Below the pieces are notes generated by a model. It saw only the letters and a program-made list of their open reading frames with translations, did no database searches and had not been told where the DNA came from. The position numbers were made by a program, and so were the translations under genes. DNA of 64,000 nucleotides from Ardenticatenaceae bacterium. GTDB taxonomy: Bacteria > Chloroflexota > Anaerolineae > Promineifilales > Promineifilaceae. The DNA lies in contig WYBM01000015.1 of NCBI GenBank assembly GCA_011525915.1, positions 1 to 64,000 on the forward strand. Direction: 5' to 3'. The first letter of the stretch is position 1. Each line of letters begins with the position of its first letter. Of the stretch, positions 41,191 to 50,600 are shown piece by piece.

Positions 41191-41226
41191 AGGGGCGAGG
41201 CAGGCACAAGACCTGCCCTTACAATA
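41191..41226. repeat. REP-like hairpin
   Basis: GGCAGG and CCTGCC form a stem around CACAAGA, with flanking AGGGGCG...CCCTTAC. The sequence word GGCAGGCACAAGACCTGCCC is a type I recall from intergenic repeats in related phyla. It lies between the cyclase-receiver gene end and the ABC operon promoter region; it may terminate the run of genes downstream of 57.9 kb or insulate the two units. Confidence 0.4.
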
Positions 41227-41252
41227 GGTCATAAAACTTCTGGAACAGTGTA

Positions 41253-42296
41253 CTAACTGCGCAACGGCCGTACCTGGTAAATTTCCATCCCCCCCTTACC
41301 CTTGACTTCGATCATGCCTAGCGACTCCCCGTCTGTATCGCCGATGACGTGCTGCCAGGCTGCATAACTGAGATTTACGGCATTTGGTGCGCCGTGGCTT
41401 TCAATGCGCTGGGCTGTATTCACTGTGTCCCCCCATACGTCAAACAGATATTGCCGGTGGCCTAAAATAGCGCCCAATACCGGCCCTACATGAATGCCCA
41501 CCCGTACCAGCCAGGGATCAGGCAACAGGTTGGCCAGCCTGATCATTTCCCAGCCGCAGCGTACGCTGTTGAGGATGGGATTTTCCAGATTATCAAACAT
41601 GCCAGCAACAGCCATAAAGGAATCGCCGTCGGTCTTGATTTTTTGCAGGCCGTGCTGCAGGGCGGCCGTTTCATAGGCGGCAATCATTTCCTGTAAATTA
41701 CGGACCACGTCAGCCAAAGGATGTGTGTCACAATAGGGCGTAAAATCGACCACGTCGGTGAATAATACGGCCACGTTCTCAAACAGACGGGGCCGCACCC
41801 GGTTGGTGCGTTTGAGTTCGTCAATGATCGCTTCTGGCAAGATGACACGCAGTAGTTCATCGGCCCGCGCTTTTTCCCGCTCAATCTGCTGAATATACAT
41901 TTTTTCGCGGTCATGCCACTGCTTCTTTTCCAGGCTGGCATTGATCCGGGCCCGCAGCAGAACAGGGTCAAAGGGTTTGGGTAAAAAATCTTCGGCCCCC
42001 ATCTCAATACCCCTGACCACGCTCTGCAAATCATTGGCGGCGCTGATGACAATGACCGGAATGTCACGTGTGTAAGGGTCAGACTTTAAATGGTTAAGCA
42101 CCTCAAACCCGTCCATGATGGGCATCATAATGTCCAACAGGATGACATCAGGTGACTCGGTCATCACCTTGGCCAACGCTTCCTGGCCATCGGTAGCCGC
42201 CACCGTCTCGAAAGCCAGGTCTTCCAGCTCCTGTTCCAGATAATCTACATTGAATGGTTCGTCGTCAACGATGAGGATTTTGGCTAATTTTTCCAT
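41253..42296 (-). CDS. Response regulator fused to class III adenylate cyclase
   Basis: A 347-residue protein. Receiver (~5-125): ILIVDDEPFN acidic pair, VILLDIMMPIMDG phospho-Asp, and LPKPFDP Lys. After a coiled linker (~130-160) comes one cyclase domain (~170-345) with every canonical residue: metal Asp in FTDVVDFT, adenine Lys and second metal Asp in KIKTDGDSF, Asp/Asn/Arg in FDVWGDTVNTAQRI. It should be an active, homodimeric adenylate cyclase gated by phosphorylation. It ends a minus-strand run of histidine-kinase genes, probable phosphodonors. Confidence 0.94.
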   Translation of the reverse strand: MEKLAKILIVDDEPFNVDYLEQELEDLAFETVAATDGQEALAKVMTESPDVILLDIMMPIMDGFEVLNHLKSDPYTRDIPVIVISAANDLQSVVRGIEMGAEDFLPKPFDPVLLRARINASLEKKQWHDREKMYIQQIEREKARADELLRVILPEAIIDELKRTNRVRPRLFENVAVLFTDVVDFTPYCDTHPLADVVRNLQEMIAAYETAALQHGLQKIKTDGDSFMAVAGMFDNLENPILNSVRCGWEMIRLANLLPDPWLVRVGIHVGPVLGAILGHRQYLFDVWGDTVNTAQRIESHGAPNAVNLSYAAWQHVIGDTDGESLGMIEVKGKGGMEIYQVRPLRS

Positions 42297-42344
42297 GGTT
42301 TGTTATCCATCATGTGTGAGCTTAATCGAATTAGGGGTCGTGAT

Positions 42345-45300
42345 TTACGCATTATGGTAGTGAATGGGTATGATCAACGTAAACGTGGAGCCTGTGCCCG
42401 GTTTGCTGGTGACGGTGATGTGGCCGCCCAACAGATGTGCCAGGCTGCGGCTGACAGCCAGACCCAACCCGGTGCCACCATATTTCTGGCGGGTGGTTGT
42501 TTCGGCCTGTTCAAATTCTTCAAATATACGCGTCAGCGCCTCTTCGGCTATCCCTATGCCCGTATCGTGAACGGCGATAGCTACATGATCGTCTTGGGCG
42601 GCAGCGTCAATGGCGATATGGCCCACGGCCGTAAATCTGGCGGCATTGCCCAACAAGTTTATCAAAATTTGCCGAACTTTGTCCTGATCTGACGTAAGAA
42701 GGGGCAGTTCATGGTCTATTCTCCGGTTCAGGGTGACACCAGGCCGCGTCAGCGGCTGCACTGCCGTCAGGCAAATGTCTATCACCGTGGCCAGGTTAAA
42801 TTGGGCGGTTTGTACCTCCATACGGCCCGCTTCGATCTTCGCAATATCCAGAATTGTGTTAATGAGGCTGAGCAGATGTTCAGCACTGATCAGGGCTTTG
42901 TCCAGATTATGCACCTGTTTTTCGGGCAGCACATCACTGCTGCGGCGGCGAACAATGCGGGTGAAGCCAATAATGGCGTTGAGTGGGGTGCGCAGCTCGT
43001 GGCTCATGTTTGCCAGGAAGGCACTTTTGGCTTGGTTGGCTTTCTCGGCGGCGGTGCGGGCAGCCTGGGCTTCGCGAGTAGCCTGGGCCAGTTCGGCGGT
43101 GCGCCGTGTCACTTTTTCTTCCAGGGTGCGATTGTATTCCGCCAGACGGCCGTATAACTGGGCGTTCTCAAGGGATATCGTTGCCTGAGAGGCCAGCATA
43201 TTGAGCACAGCCAGGTGCTTTTCCGTAAACGCGCCCGCTGCCAGGTTGTTTTCCAGGTACAGAATGCCGGCCAGGCTTGCCTGATGCCGCAGCGGCATAC
43301 ATAAGACCGATTTTGGTTGGCGGCGGCGAATGGCCGGGTCTAGAGCAAACTGGCCTTTTGCAGCGTCATTTAATACCACGGCCGTTTGCACCCGGGCCAC
43401 ATAGTTGATGAGGGAAGCGGGCAGGGGCACATCTGGCCCGGCGCCCTCACCGCCATACGCGGCCACCTGCCAGCGGCCGTCAGCATCATGGCCGCCATTC
43501 TGGTCACCAGCCCGCGTTGTCAGCAGGTAGCCCACTTGGGCCCCGGCATTTTCAATAACCACCGCCATTAACCGATGTTGCAAGCGGTCTAAAACAATTT
43601 CACCGGAAAGTGTTTGGGATGCTTTGATGATACTGGTCAGGTCTAACACGGCCGTGGTGCTTATGGCGGTTGAGGTGACGGCCGTGGTGGTCATTAAGGA
43701 ACTGCTGTCTGGCCGTCGGGAAGATTCTGCGAGCGCCAGGAAAGGGTAACATTCGATGAGGTGCTGCGCTTTGCCCCTGGCCCCCCAGGCGATATAAGCA
43801 TCGTGTGCCTGCTGCAGGTAGTGGTGTGCCAGACGGCCGTTGCCCTGTGCCTGATGGTGCCCGGCGGCCAGCTCCAATGCCAGGGCTTCTTCGTGGGGAT
43901 AACGGTGGGCTGCTGCCAGTTGAATAGCCTGGTCATACAGTTCGCTGGCTGCCAGGTGGTGGCCCTGCACCCGCGCCGCTTCGGCGGCTACCAGTGCCCG
44001 CTTGTGGCTGACATTGACCGGCACGTATTGTTCCCAGGTTTGCAGCTTCTTTTGATTGGCAGCCACCTTTTTTAAGGTTGCTTTTTGCCCGGCCCGGTCA
44101 GCCGTAGGGCAGAGCGCCAGCCGGATCAGAGAATCATACATAGCAAATAGCAAGACAAGGTATGAGGCGGTAATGCTGGGCAGCAGGGGTTCGGCAGCCG
44201 ACATATGGCTAAGGGCCAGTGTGGGCTGCCCAAAGTGGTAGCTTAGCATCGCTTTGATCAGATGGTAGGTGCACAGTGCGCTGCGGTCATCAGCTGCCTG
44301 GTATTGAGCTACAACCACATCTTCATCATAAAACTCTCCCTGCAAGTGATAGGGGGTCTCCCCAGGCTGGTGTAAATTAACGGCCGTTTGCATAAACAGG
44401 CGGTGCACGTAGTGAATTTTTTCCTTTTTGAAGTAGGCCATCACCTGACTGTACTGCTTCATTTCGGCGATAAGCTGGTGTAAATTTCTGCCGGTGTACA
44501 GTGCATGTGTTGCGTACCCGTAAGCACAGTAAGTGGCAAACTCCGGATCGCCAGCCGCCAAGGCCGCCTGGTACCCTTCTTGCAGCGCGGGTAATGTCGC
44601 GTGCAGTTCATCTTTCCAGTGGCGCACGAAGTTGTTAACGATCATCAAGGTGGCCCCCTTAACCTCAGCGGCGTGCAGCTTTTCCACCAGGGCAATGGCC
44701 GTTTCACCAAAGCGATAGCCGCCGTTAATGTCCCCTAAAGCGCCGCATAACATCAGGCCATAGGAAGCGTAGGCCCGGCAGGCCAGCGGGGTGTTACCAT
44801 GGGTGGCATAAAGTTGTGTCAGGTGCAGCACGATCAGCGCAAACAGCTCTGGTGACGCAAAATAGGCGGTGACCCCTGTCGTTGACAGAATGTTGGTGGT
44901 GGCCAGGTATTTGGGGTTGGTCATCGGCGGCAGATTAAGAAGATGCTCTGGAGATTTGCCGCGTAGGGTGAGGCGCGTTTTGAGTACGGCCGTTAACAGA
45001 TGCCGCCGGGTAGGATGGCGTGGTAATGCCACGCCCAACTGCCGCAGCAGGGGCAAGGCCACATCCAGGGCTTTGTTTAGCTGATTGCGGTGCGTGTGTG
45101 CCCGAATGATGGTTTCGTAAACGGGCACTTGATGCAGAATGTCACGACCGTGTTTAAGCACGGCCGTGGCCCATTGGTCCATCTGAGCATAATGGCCACT
45201 GAGATAGGCCGCCATAGCTGCCTGTGTGTGCAGCGCCAACACCAGATCATACTGCCGTGCCCAAGCCGTTTCGTCCCCTACCAGCCTGATGCCGGTTTGT

Positions 45301-47621
45301 AAATAATCTAATGCTGGCAGGAATGCCGCCGAAGCGAGCGCCTTTTGCCCTGCTTCCAGGTTTAACTGGGCCAGATTATCTCGTTCGGCCTGGCTGGTAT
45401 AGGCCGCCTGGGCCAGATTCAGATGATTAAGTATGGTAAAGATTTTACTTTCGCGGGCCTCTGCGGGCACACGCCGCAGCAGATGTTCCCCAATTTGCCG
45501 GTGAATGTGCTGTTTTTGCGGCGTCTCTATCAGGGCGTAGGCGGCTTGTTGAATGCGGTCATGGGCAAATTTATAGGCAGCGTTGGCTGGCACGTCAACC
45601 AGCGCCAGCTTGTACGCATCGTTCAGGGGGATAACCAGACCGGCAACAATAGCTTCCCACAGGTCTACGGCCGTTGGCGGCAGCGGCTGACCATAAGCCA
45701 GGGCCAAGGTTGCCAGGTCAAACTGGCTGCCAATACAGGCCGCCAGGTGCAATACTGTTTGGGCAGCCGGCGTCAGTTTTTGGATTTTACCCATCATCAG
45801 CGCTACCACGTTATCGGTAATATCGGCGGTTTGAATGCGGGCCAGCTCCCACTGCCAGCGGCCACGAGCATACTCAAAAACGATCAACCCCTCGCCATGC
45901 AGTGACTTCATGAACTCGCCCATAAAAAAGGGGTTACCGTCTGTTTTGGCCAGCACCAGTTCGGCCAGCAGGTGTGTTTCGGCCGTGGTTGTATGCAGCG
46001 TGTCGGCCACGAACTGGTTGATGGTGGGCAGGGTAAGTGATGGCAGTGCAATGGTGTTGACATAAACGCCCGCGTCACGGACAGCATGCACCATTTGCCA
46101 GACGGGGTGGGTTTCCCCTACTTCGGCGTCACGGTGAGCGCCGATAATTAACAGATGGCGTGTATTGGGGGCGGTGATGAGGTGCTGCAAAAGCTGGCGT
46201 GATCCAGCATCCATCCACTGCCAATCATCCAGAAATAAAACTACCGGATGGTCTGCCTGAGCAAAGACGCGCATAAAGTTTTGAAACGCCAAGGTAAAGC
46301 GGTTTTCGGCTTCGGCTGGGGGTAGGAGCGGCAGAGAGGGCTGCGGGCCGGTGATGAATGCCACCCCTGGAATAACGTCTATGATCACCTGGGCATTGCC
46401 TTCCAGGGCCGCTAACAGCTTCTCTTTCCAGGCAGCAACCCGGCGCTCATTTTCAGTCAATATCTGGTCAATAAGTTCCTGGAAGGCGTGAATCAGAGCA
46501 GCATAAGGGGTACGGTGCAGCTGGTCAAACTTGCCGGCAATAAAGTAGCCACGGTAGGTGGTGATCGGTTTGTGAATTTCGCGTACCAGGGAGGATTTAC
46601 CAATGCCGCCACTGCCGGTGACAAGGATCAGTTCTACATTTCCCTGATGTGGGTCGGCCATGCGGTGGAAGGCATCTAATAGGGTATGTGTTTCGACTTC
46701 ACGGCCGTAGAGCTTTTGCGGTAGTTGAAAACGTGTGGCCACATCTTGCTGACGCAGGGGGAAAGGGGCAATGCTTTCTGTTTCTTGCCATTGGCGCTGG
46801 CAAACTTCCAGATCTACCTTCAGACCAAACGCCGATTGGTAGCGGTCTTCAGCATTTTTGGCTAACAGCTGCTGCACGATCTCGCTCACTGGCAGGGGAA
46901 TGGCCCCGTTTAGTTCATGAACAGGGTGGGGTTGGCGGGCGATGTGCGCGTGTACCAGTTCAATGGGGTCTTCGCCAATGAAAGGCGGGTGGCCGGTGAG
47001 CAGTTGGTAAAGGGTAGCGCCCAAAGAATAAAGGTCAGAACGATAATCTATGGTCCGGTTCATACGCCCGGTTTGTTCCGGAGAAATGTAGGCCAGGGTG
47101 CCTTCCAAACGATGGGGATTACTGGTTTCCAGGTCTTCATGCGTGAGCGTGGTGGCCAGGCCAAAATCTATGATCTTGATCACGCCAGTTTCTTGGTTCC
47201 AGATAATGTTGGCGGGGTTAATGTCTTTATGAATGAGCCCTTGTTGGTGAATGTTTGCCATGTGCTGGCTGAGGCAGATGGCCAGGTTCAAGAATTCAGG
47301 CAGCTCCAGGGGACGGCCGTTGAGCAGCTGGGTAAGCGACTGACCACCAAAATCTTCTAGCACCATCACCAGCGTGTTCTGAAAAGATTCCAACGCATAT
47401 ACCTGGATGACGTCATCCCCCGTCAGGTGGCGGGTAATATCATACTCACGGCGAAAATGGCCCAGCCCTTCTGGCGTGGCCTGGCCGGGTTGCAGCACCT
47501 TAAGGATAACGGGGCGGCCGTCGGCCAACCAACCACGGTAAACCACTGAGTGGCTGCTTTCGTAAACCTTTTTGGCTATCTGGTAACCGTGTGGCGTCAT
47601 GGGTGATGGGTTATCAATCAT
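42345..47621 (-). CDS. Ser/Thr kinase-AAA-GAF-histidine kinase multi-sensor protein
   Basis: A 1758-residue signalling protein. Ser/Thr kinase (~10-265): HKDINPANIIW catalytic loop, IIDFGLAT (DFG), and YISPEQTGRMNR activation segment. AAA/STAND NTPase (~295-560): P-loop VTGSGGIGKSS near residue 339 and VLFLDDWQWMD Walker B. Helical TPR-like region (~650-1290). GAF (~1330-1490). HisKA with H-box NMSHELRTPL (His1541) and HATPase_c with NLLGNAARFTAVG and DTGIGI. All catalytic residues are intact. It resembles the large bacterial PknB-AAA-HK family found in cyanobacteria and Chloroflexota. It follows its paralog by 38 nt. Confidence 0.94.
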   Translation of the reverse strand: MIDNPSPMTPHGYQIAKKVYESSHSVVYRGWLADGRPVILKVLQPGQATPEGLGHFRREYDITRHLTGDDVIQVYALESFQNTLVMVLEDFGGQSLTQLLNGRPLELPEFLNLAICLSQHMANIHQQGLIHKDINPANIIWNQETGVIKIIDFGLATTLTHEDLETSNPHRLEGTLAYISPEQTGRMNRTIDYRSDLYSLGATLYQLLTGHPPFIGEDPIELVHAHIARQPHPVHELNGAIPLPVSEIVQQLLAKNAEDRYQSAFGLKVDLEVCQRQWQETESIAPFPLRQQDVATRFQLPQKLYGREVETHTLLDAFHRMADPHQGNVELILVTGSGGIGKSSLVREIHKPITTYRGYFIAGKFDQLHRTPYAALIHAFQELIDQILTENERRVAAWKEKLLAALEGNAQVIIDVIPGVAFITGPQPSLPLLPPAEAENRFTLAFQNFMRVFAQADHPVVLFLDDWQWMDAGSRQLLQHLITAPNTRHLLIIGAHRDAEVGETHPVWQMVHAVRDAGVYVNTIALPSLTLPTINQFVADTLHTTTAETHLLAELVLAKTDGNPFFMGEFMKSLHGEGLIVFEYARGRWQWELARIQTADITDNVVALMMGKIQKLTPAAQTVLHLAACIGSQFDLATLALAYGQPLPPTAVDLWEAIVAGLVIPLNDAYKLALVDVPANAAYKFAHDRIQQAAYALIETPQKQHIHRQIGEHLLRRVPAEARESKIFTILNHLNLAQAAYTSQAERDNLAQLNLEAGQKALASAAFLPALDYLQTGIRLVGDETAWARQYDLVLALHTQAAMAAYLSGHYAQMDQWATAVLKHGRDILHQVPVYETIIRAHTHRNQLNKALDVALPLLRQLGVALPRHPTRRHLLTAVLKTRLTLRGKSPEHLLNLPPMTNPKYLATTNILSTTGVTAYFASPELFALIVLHLTQLYATHGNTPLACRAYASYGLMLCGALGDINGGYRFGETAIALVEKLHAAEVKGATLMIVNNFVRHWKDELHATLPALQEGYQAALAAGDPEFATYCAYGYATHALYTGRNLHQLIAEMKQYSQVMAYFKKEKIHYVHRLFMQTAVNLHQPGETPYHLQGEFYDEDVVVAQYQAADDRSALCTYHLIKAMLSYHFGQPTLALSHMSAAEPLLPSITASYLVLLFAMYDSLIRLALCPTADRAGQKATLKKVAANQKKLQTWEQYVPVNVSHKRALVAAEAARVQGHHLAASELYDQAIQLAAAHRYPHEEALALELAAGHHQAQGNGRLAHHYLQQAHDAYIAWGARGKAQHLIECYPFLALAESSRRPDSSSLMTTTAVTSTAISTTAVLDLTSIIKASQTLSGEIVLDRLQHRLMAVVIENAGAQVGYLLTTRAGDQNGGHDADGRWQVAAYGGEGAGPDVPLPASLINYVARVQTAVVLNDAAKGQFALDPAIRRRQPKSVLCMPLRHQASLAGILYLENNLAAGAFTEKHLAVLNMLASQATISLENAQLYGRLAEYNRTLEEKVTRRTAELAQATREAQAARTAAEKANQAKSAFLANMSHELRTPLNAIIGFTRIVRRRSSDVLPEKQVHNLDKALISAEHLLSLINTILDIAKIEAGRMEVQTAQFNLATVIDICLTAVQPLTRPGVTLNRRIDHELPLLTSDQDKVRQILINLLGNAARFTAVGHIAIDAAAQDDHVAIAVHDTGIGIAEEALTRIFEEFEQAETTTRQKYGGTGLGLAVSRSLAHLLGGHITVTSKPGTGSTFTLIIPIHYHNA

Positions 47622-47659
47622 TGGTAGTTGGTCATCGGTAAAAGTTGACCGATGCCCGA

Positions 47660-50600
47660 TTACCGCTGACGGTAGTGAATGGGTATGGTTAACGTAAATG
47701 TAGAGCCGGCATCTAAGGTGCTGACGGCCGTCAGGTCTCCACCCAACAGGCGCGCTAGGCCCCGGCTGATAGGCAGACCCAAACCCGTGCCGCCATACTG
47801 CTGCCGGGTTGTGCTTTCTGCCTGTTCAAACTCTTCAAAAATCCGGGGCAGTGCCGCCGCGGAAATACCAATCCCTGTATCAGCGACAGCAATGGTCAGC
47901 AGCGTCTCATGGCAGAACATTCTGACGGTAATCTGCCCTTTGTGCGTAAATTTGGCTGCATTACTGAGCAAGTTAATAATGATCTGTTTTATCTTTGCCG
48001 GGTCAGAATAGAGGGGCGGTATCAGGCCGGGGCCGAAATCATGATGCAGCTTTACGCCTTCTTTTAACAATGGGTGGGCGGTGGCCATGCAGCTTCTTAC
48101 CAGTTCAGCCGGGTCAAACGAAACGGATAACACATCCATGTGGCCCGTTTCAATTTTAGCAATATCAATGACGGTGTTGATCAGGCTGAGCAGATGATCG
48201 GCACTGACCAGGACTTTATCCAGATTTTCCACTTGCTTTTCTGGCAGTTGACCCTGCCCGTTTTGCCGCACCAGCTGGGTAAAGCCGATAATGGTGTGCA
48301 GCGGTGTGCGTAGTTCCCGGCTCATGTTAGACAGGAAGGCGCTCTTCGTTTCGTTTGCCTGTTCGGCGACAGTACGTGCCGCTTGCGCTTCCTGGTTGAC
48401 CTGTGCCAGCGCTGCAGTACGTTGTGCCACTTGCTGAGCCAGGGTACGGCCGTGTGCCTCTAACTGTTCTACCAGCTGGGCATTTTCTAATGAGATGGCT
48501 GCCTGAGAAGCCAGCAGGTTTAGCACTGTCAGCCGCTCTGGTGTGAACGCGCCAGGCGCCAGGTTGTTCTCCAGGTACAAGATGCCGGTCAGGTGGCCAT
48601 GATGTAACAGTGGCAGGCATAACACGGAACGCGCCTGCCGTTGGCGGATGATTGGGTCTTGGGTAAATGAACCCTCGTGGGCAGCGTCATCCAGCACCAC
48701 ACTTTCACGGGCACGTGTAACATAGTTAAGCACGGATGATGGCAGCATGGCCAGGTCATTCGCCTGGCCGCCGCTGGCGGCGATCTGCCATTTACCTTCT
48801 GCGGGCAGCAGCAGAAAACCAGCCTGTGCTCCGGCATTTTCAATGACCACGGCCATCAGCCGGTTGAGCAGGCTGCTTATTTTAATTTCACTGGAGAGCG
48901 CTTGTGATGCTTTGATGACGCTGCTGAGGTCCAGCACGGCCGTGGTGCTGACGCCTGTTGTACTGACCGTGGCGGCCAGCGTGTTAGATCGCTGCATGGG
49001 GTGGCCCTCGATGGCAAAATGGTGGGGGAAGCGGGCTTCCAGGTCATGGGCTTTGGTCACCGCGCCCCATAAATGGTACGCCTGGCGGGCGTGGTGCAGG
49101 TAGTGATGGGCCAGACGGCCGTAGCCCCGATCTTCATAAAAGCAGCCGGCCAATTCATAGGCCAGTGCTTCTTCCTGGATAAATTCATGATCATGAGCGT
49201 GGGTAATGGCTTGTTCATACAACGGCCGCGCCTGGGCAAAGCGCCCTAATACACGCGCCTCTTCGGCGGCCACCAAGTCTGCCTTGTGCTGGAAGTTCAT
49301 CGGCGCCTGGCTGGCCCATTGCGCCAGCATTTTGTGGTTGGCGGCCACCTGGCGCCGTATCTTTTTTTGCTGGCTGGCACCTGCCTGGGGGTAAAGCGCC
49401 AGCTGCACCAACGAATGATACATGGCCACAACGGCCACAATGTCTGTAGCTACCACACTATGTAACAGCGTTTGCACTTCAGCAAAAGCATCCCGTGCCT
49501 CCTGGTAACGGCCGAACAAATACAGCAGGGTGCCTTTTTGCGCCAGGTATGTGCATAAAGCTGGTTGGTCATTGGCTTCGCGGTAGCCTGGTTCACTAAC
49601 CGTCTGGTCATAGTAGCGCCCTTGTAACTGCCAGGGAGTATCATGGGGCTCATGCAAGTTAACGGCCGATTGCAAAAACATGGTCAGCACGTAATATAAT
49701 TTAAGCTGATTTGTCTGCCGCATCATGGCCGCATGTTCTGTCATTTCCTTGATCACCTGGTCAAGCGGTGCCCCTACCAGGAAAAGGTGTGTGGCGTACG
49801 TGTAAGAGCAGTTGCCGGCAAATTCCAGGTTCCCGGTTTCCAGGGCGATCTGGTAGCCAGCAAGGGTGGGGGCCAGCGAATGGCGTAAGTGTTCACGCCA
49901 ATGGGCCAGGTAATGGCTGAACAGCTGCACGGTGCCAGGATAAAATTCTCTGGCGTTTAACTTTTTGACCAGGTTTAGCCCCAGCTCGCCAAACGTATAA
50001 CCGCGTTCTATGTCATTCAGATAGCCGGCCAAAATAAGGCCATAGGCGGCGTAGACACGGGTAGCCTCCGGATGGTTGCCAAACTTTAAGAATAACTGCA
50101 GCAGCCGCAGCACCATCAGGGCAAACAGTTCTGGCGAAACAAAATAAGCGGCCGTACCCGCCCTGGTCATTGTTTCTACGGCGGCGATGGTGCCTGGGTC
50201 GGTCATGAGTGGCAGATTGAGCAAATCCTCCATGCTTTTGCCGCGCAGCATAAGCCGGGTTTGCACCAGGGCGATCAGCAGATGACGGCGGGTGGGTCTG
50301 GCTGGCAGGTCAACGCCTAACTGGCGCAAGAGGGGCAAAGCGATGGCAATGGCCTCGGCCATACGATTTTGCACGTGGTAGGCGCGCAGCATATTGCGGT
50401 AAATAGGCATTTTATCCAGCAAGGTGCGTGCCTGCAGCAGGGCCTCATGGGCCAGTTGTTCCATCTGTTGGAAACTGGCACTCTGGGCGGCCGCTTCCAC
50501 GGCCGTAACATACAGCCCCAGCGCCAGATCATAATGCTGCCAGGGCCCGGCTGCCTGGTTTAATAATTTGATGCCGGTCAGGGCATAATCCAACGATGTG

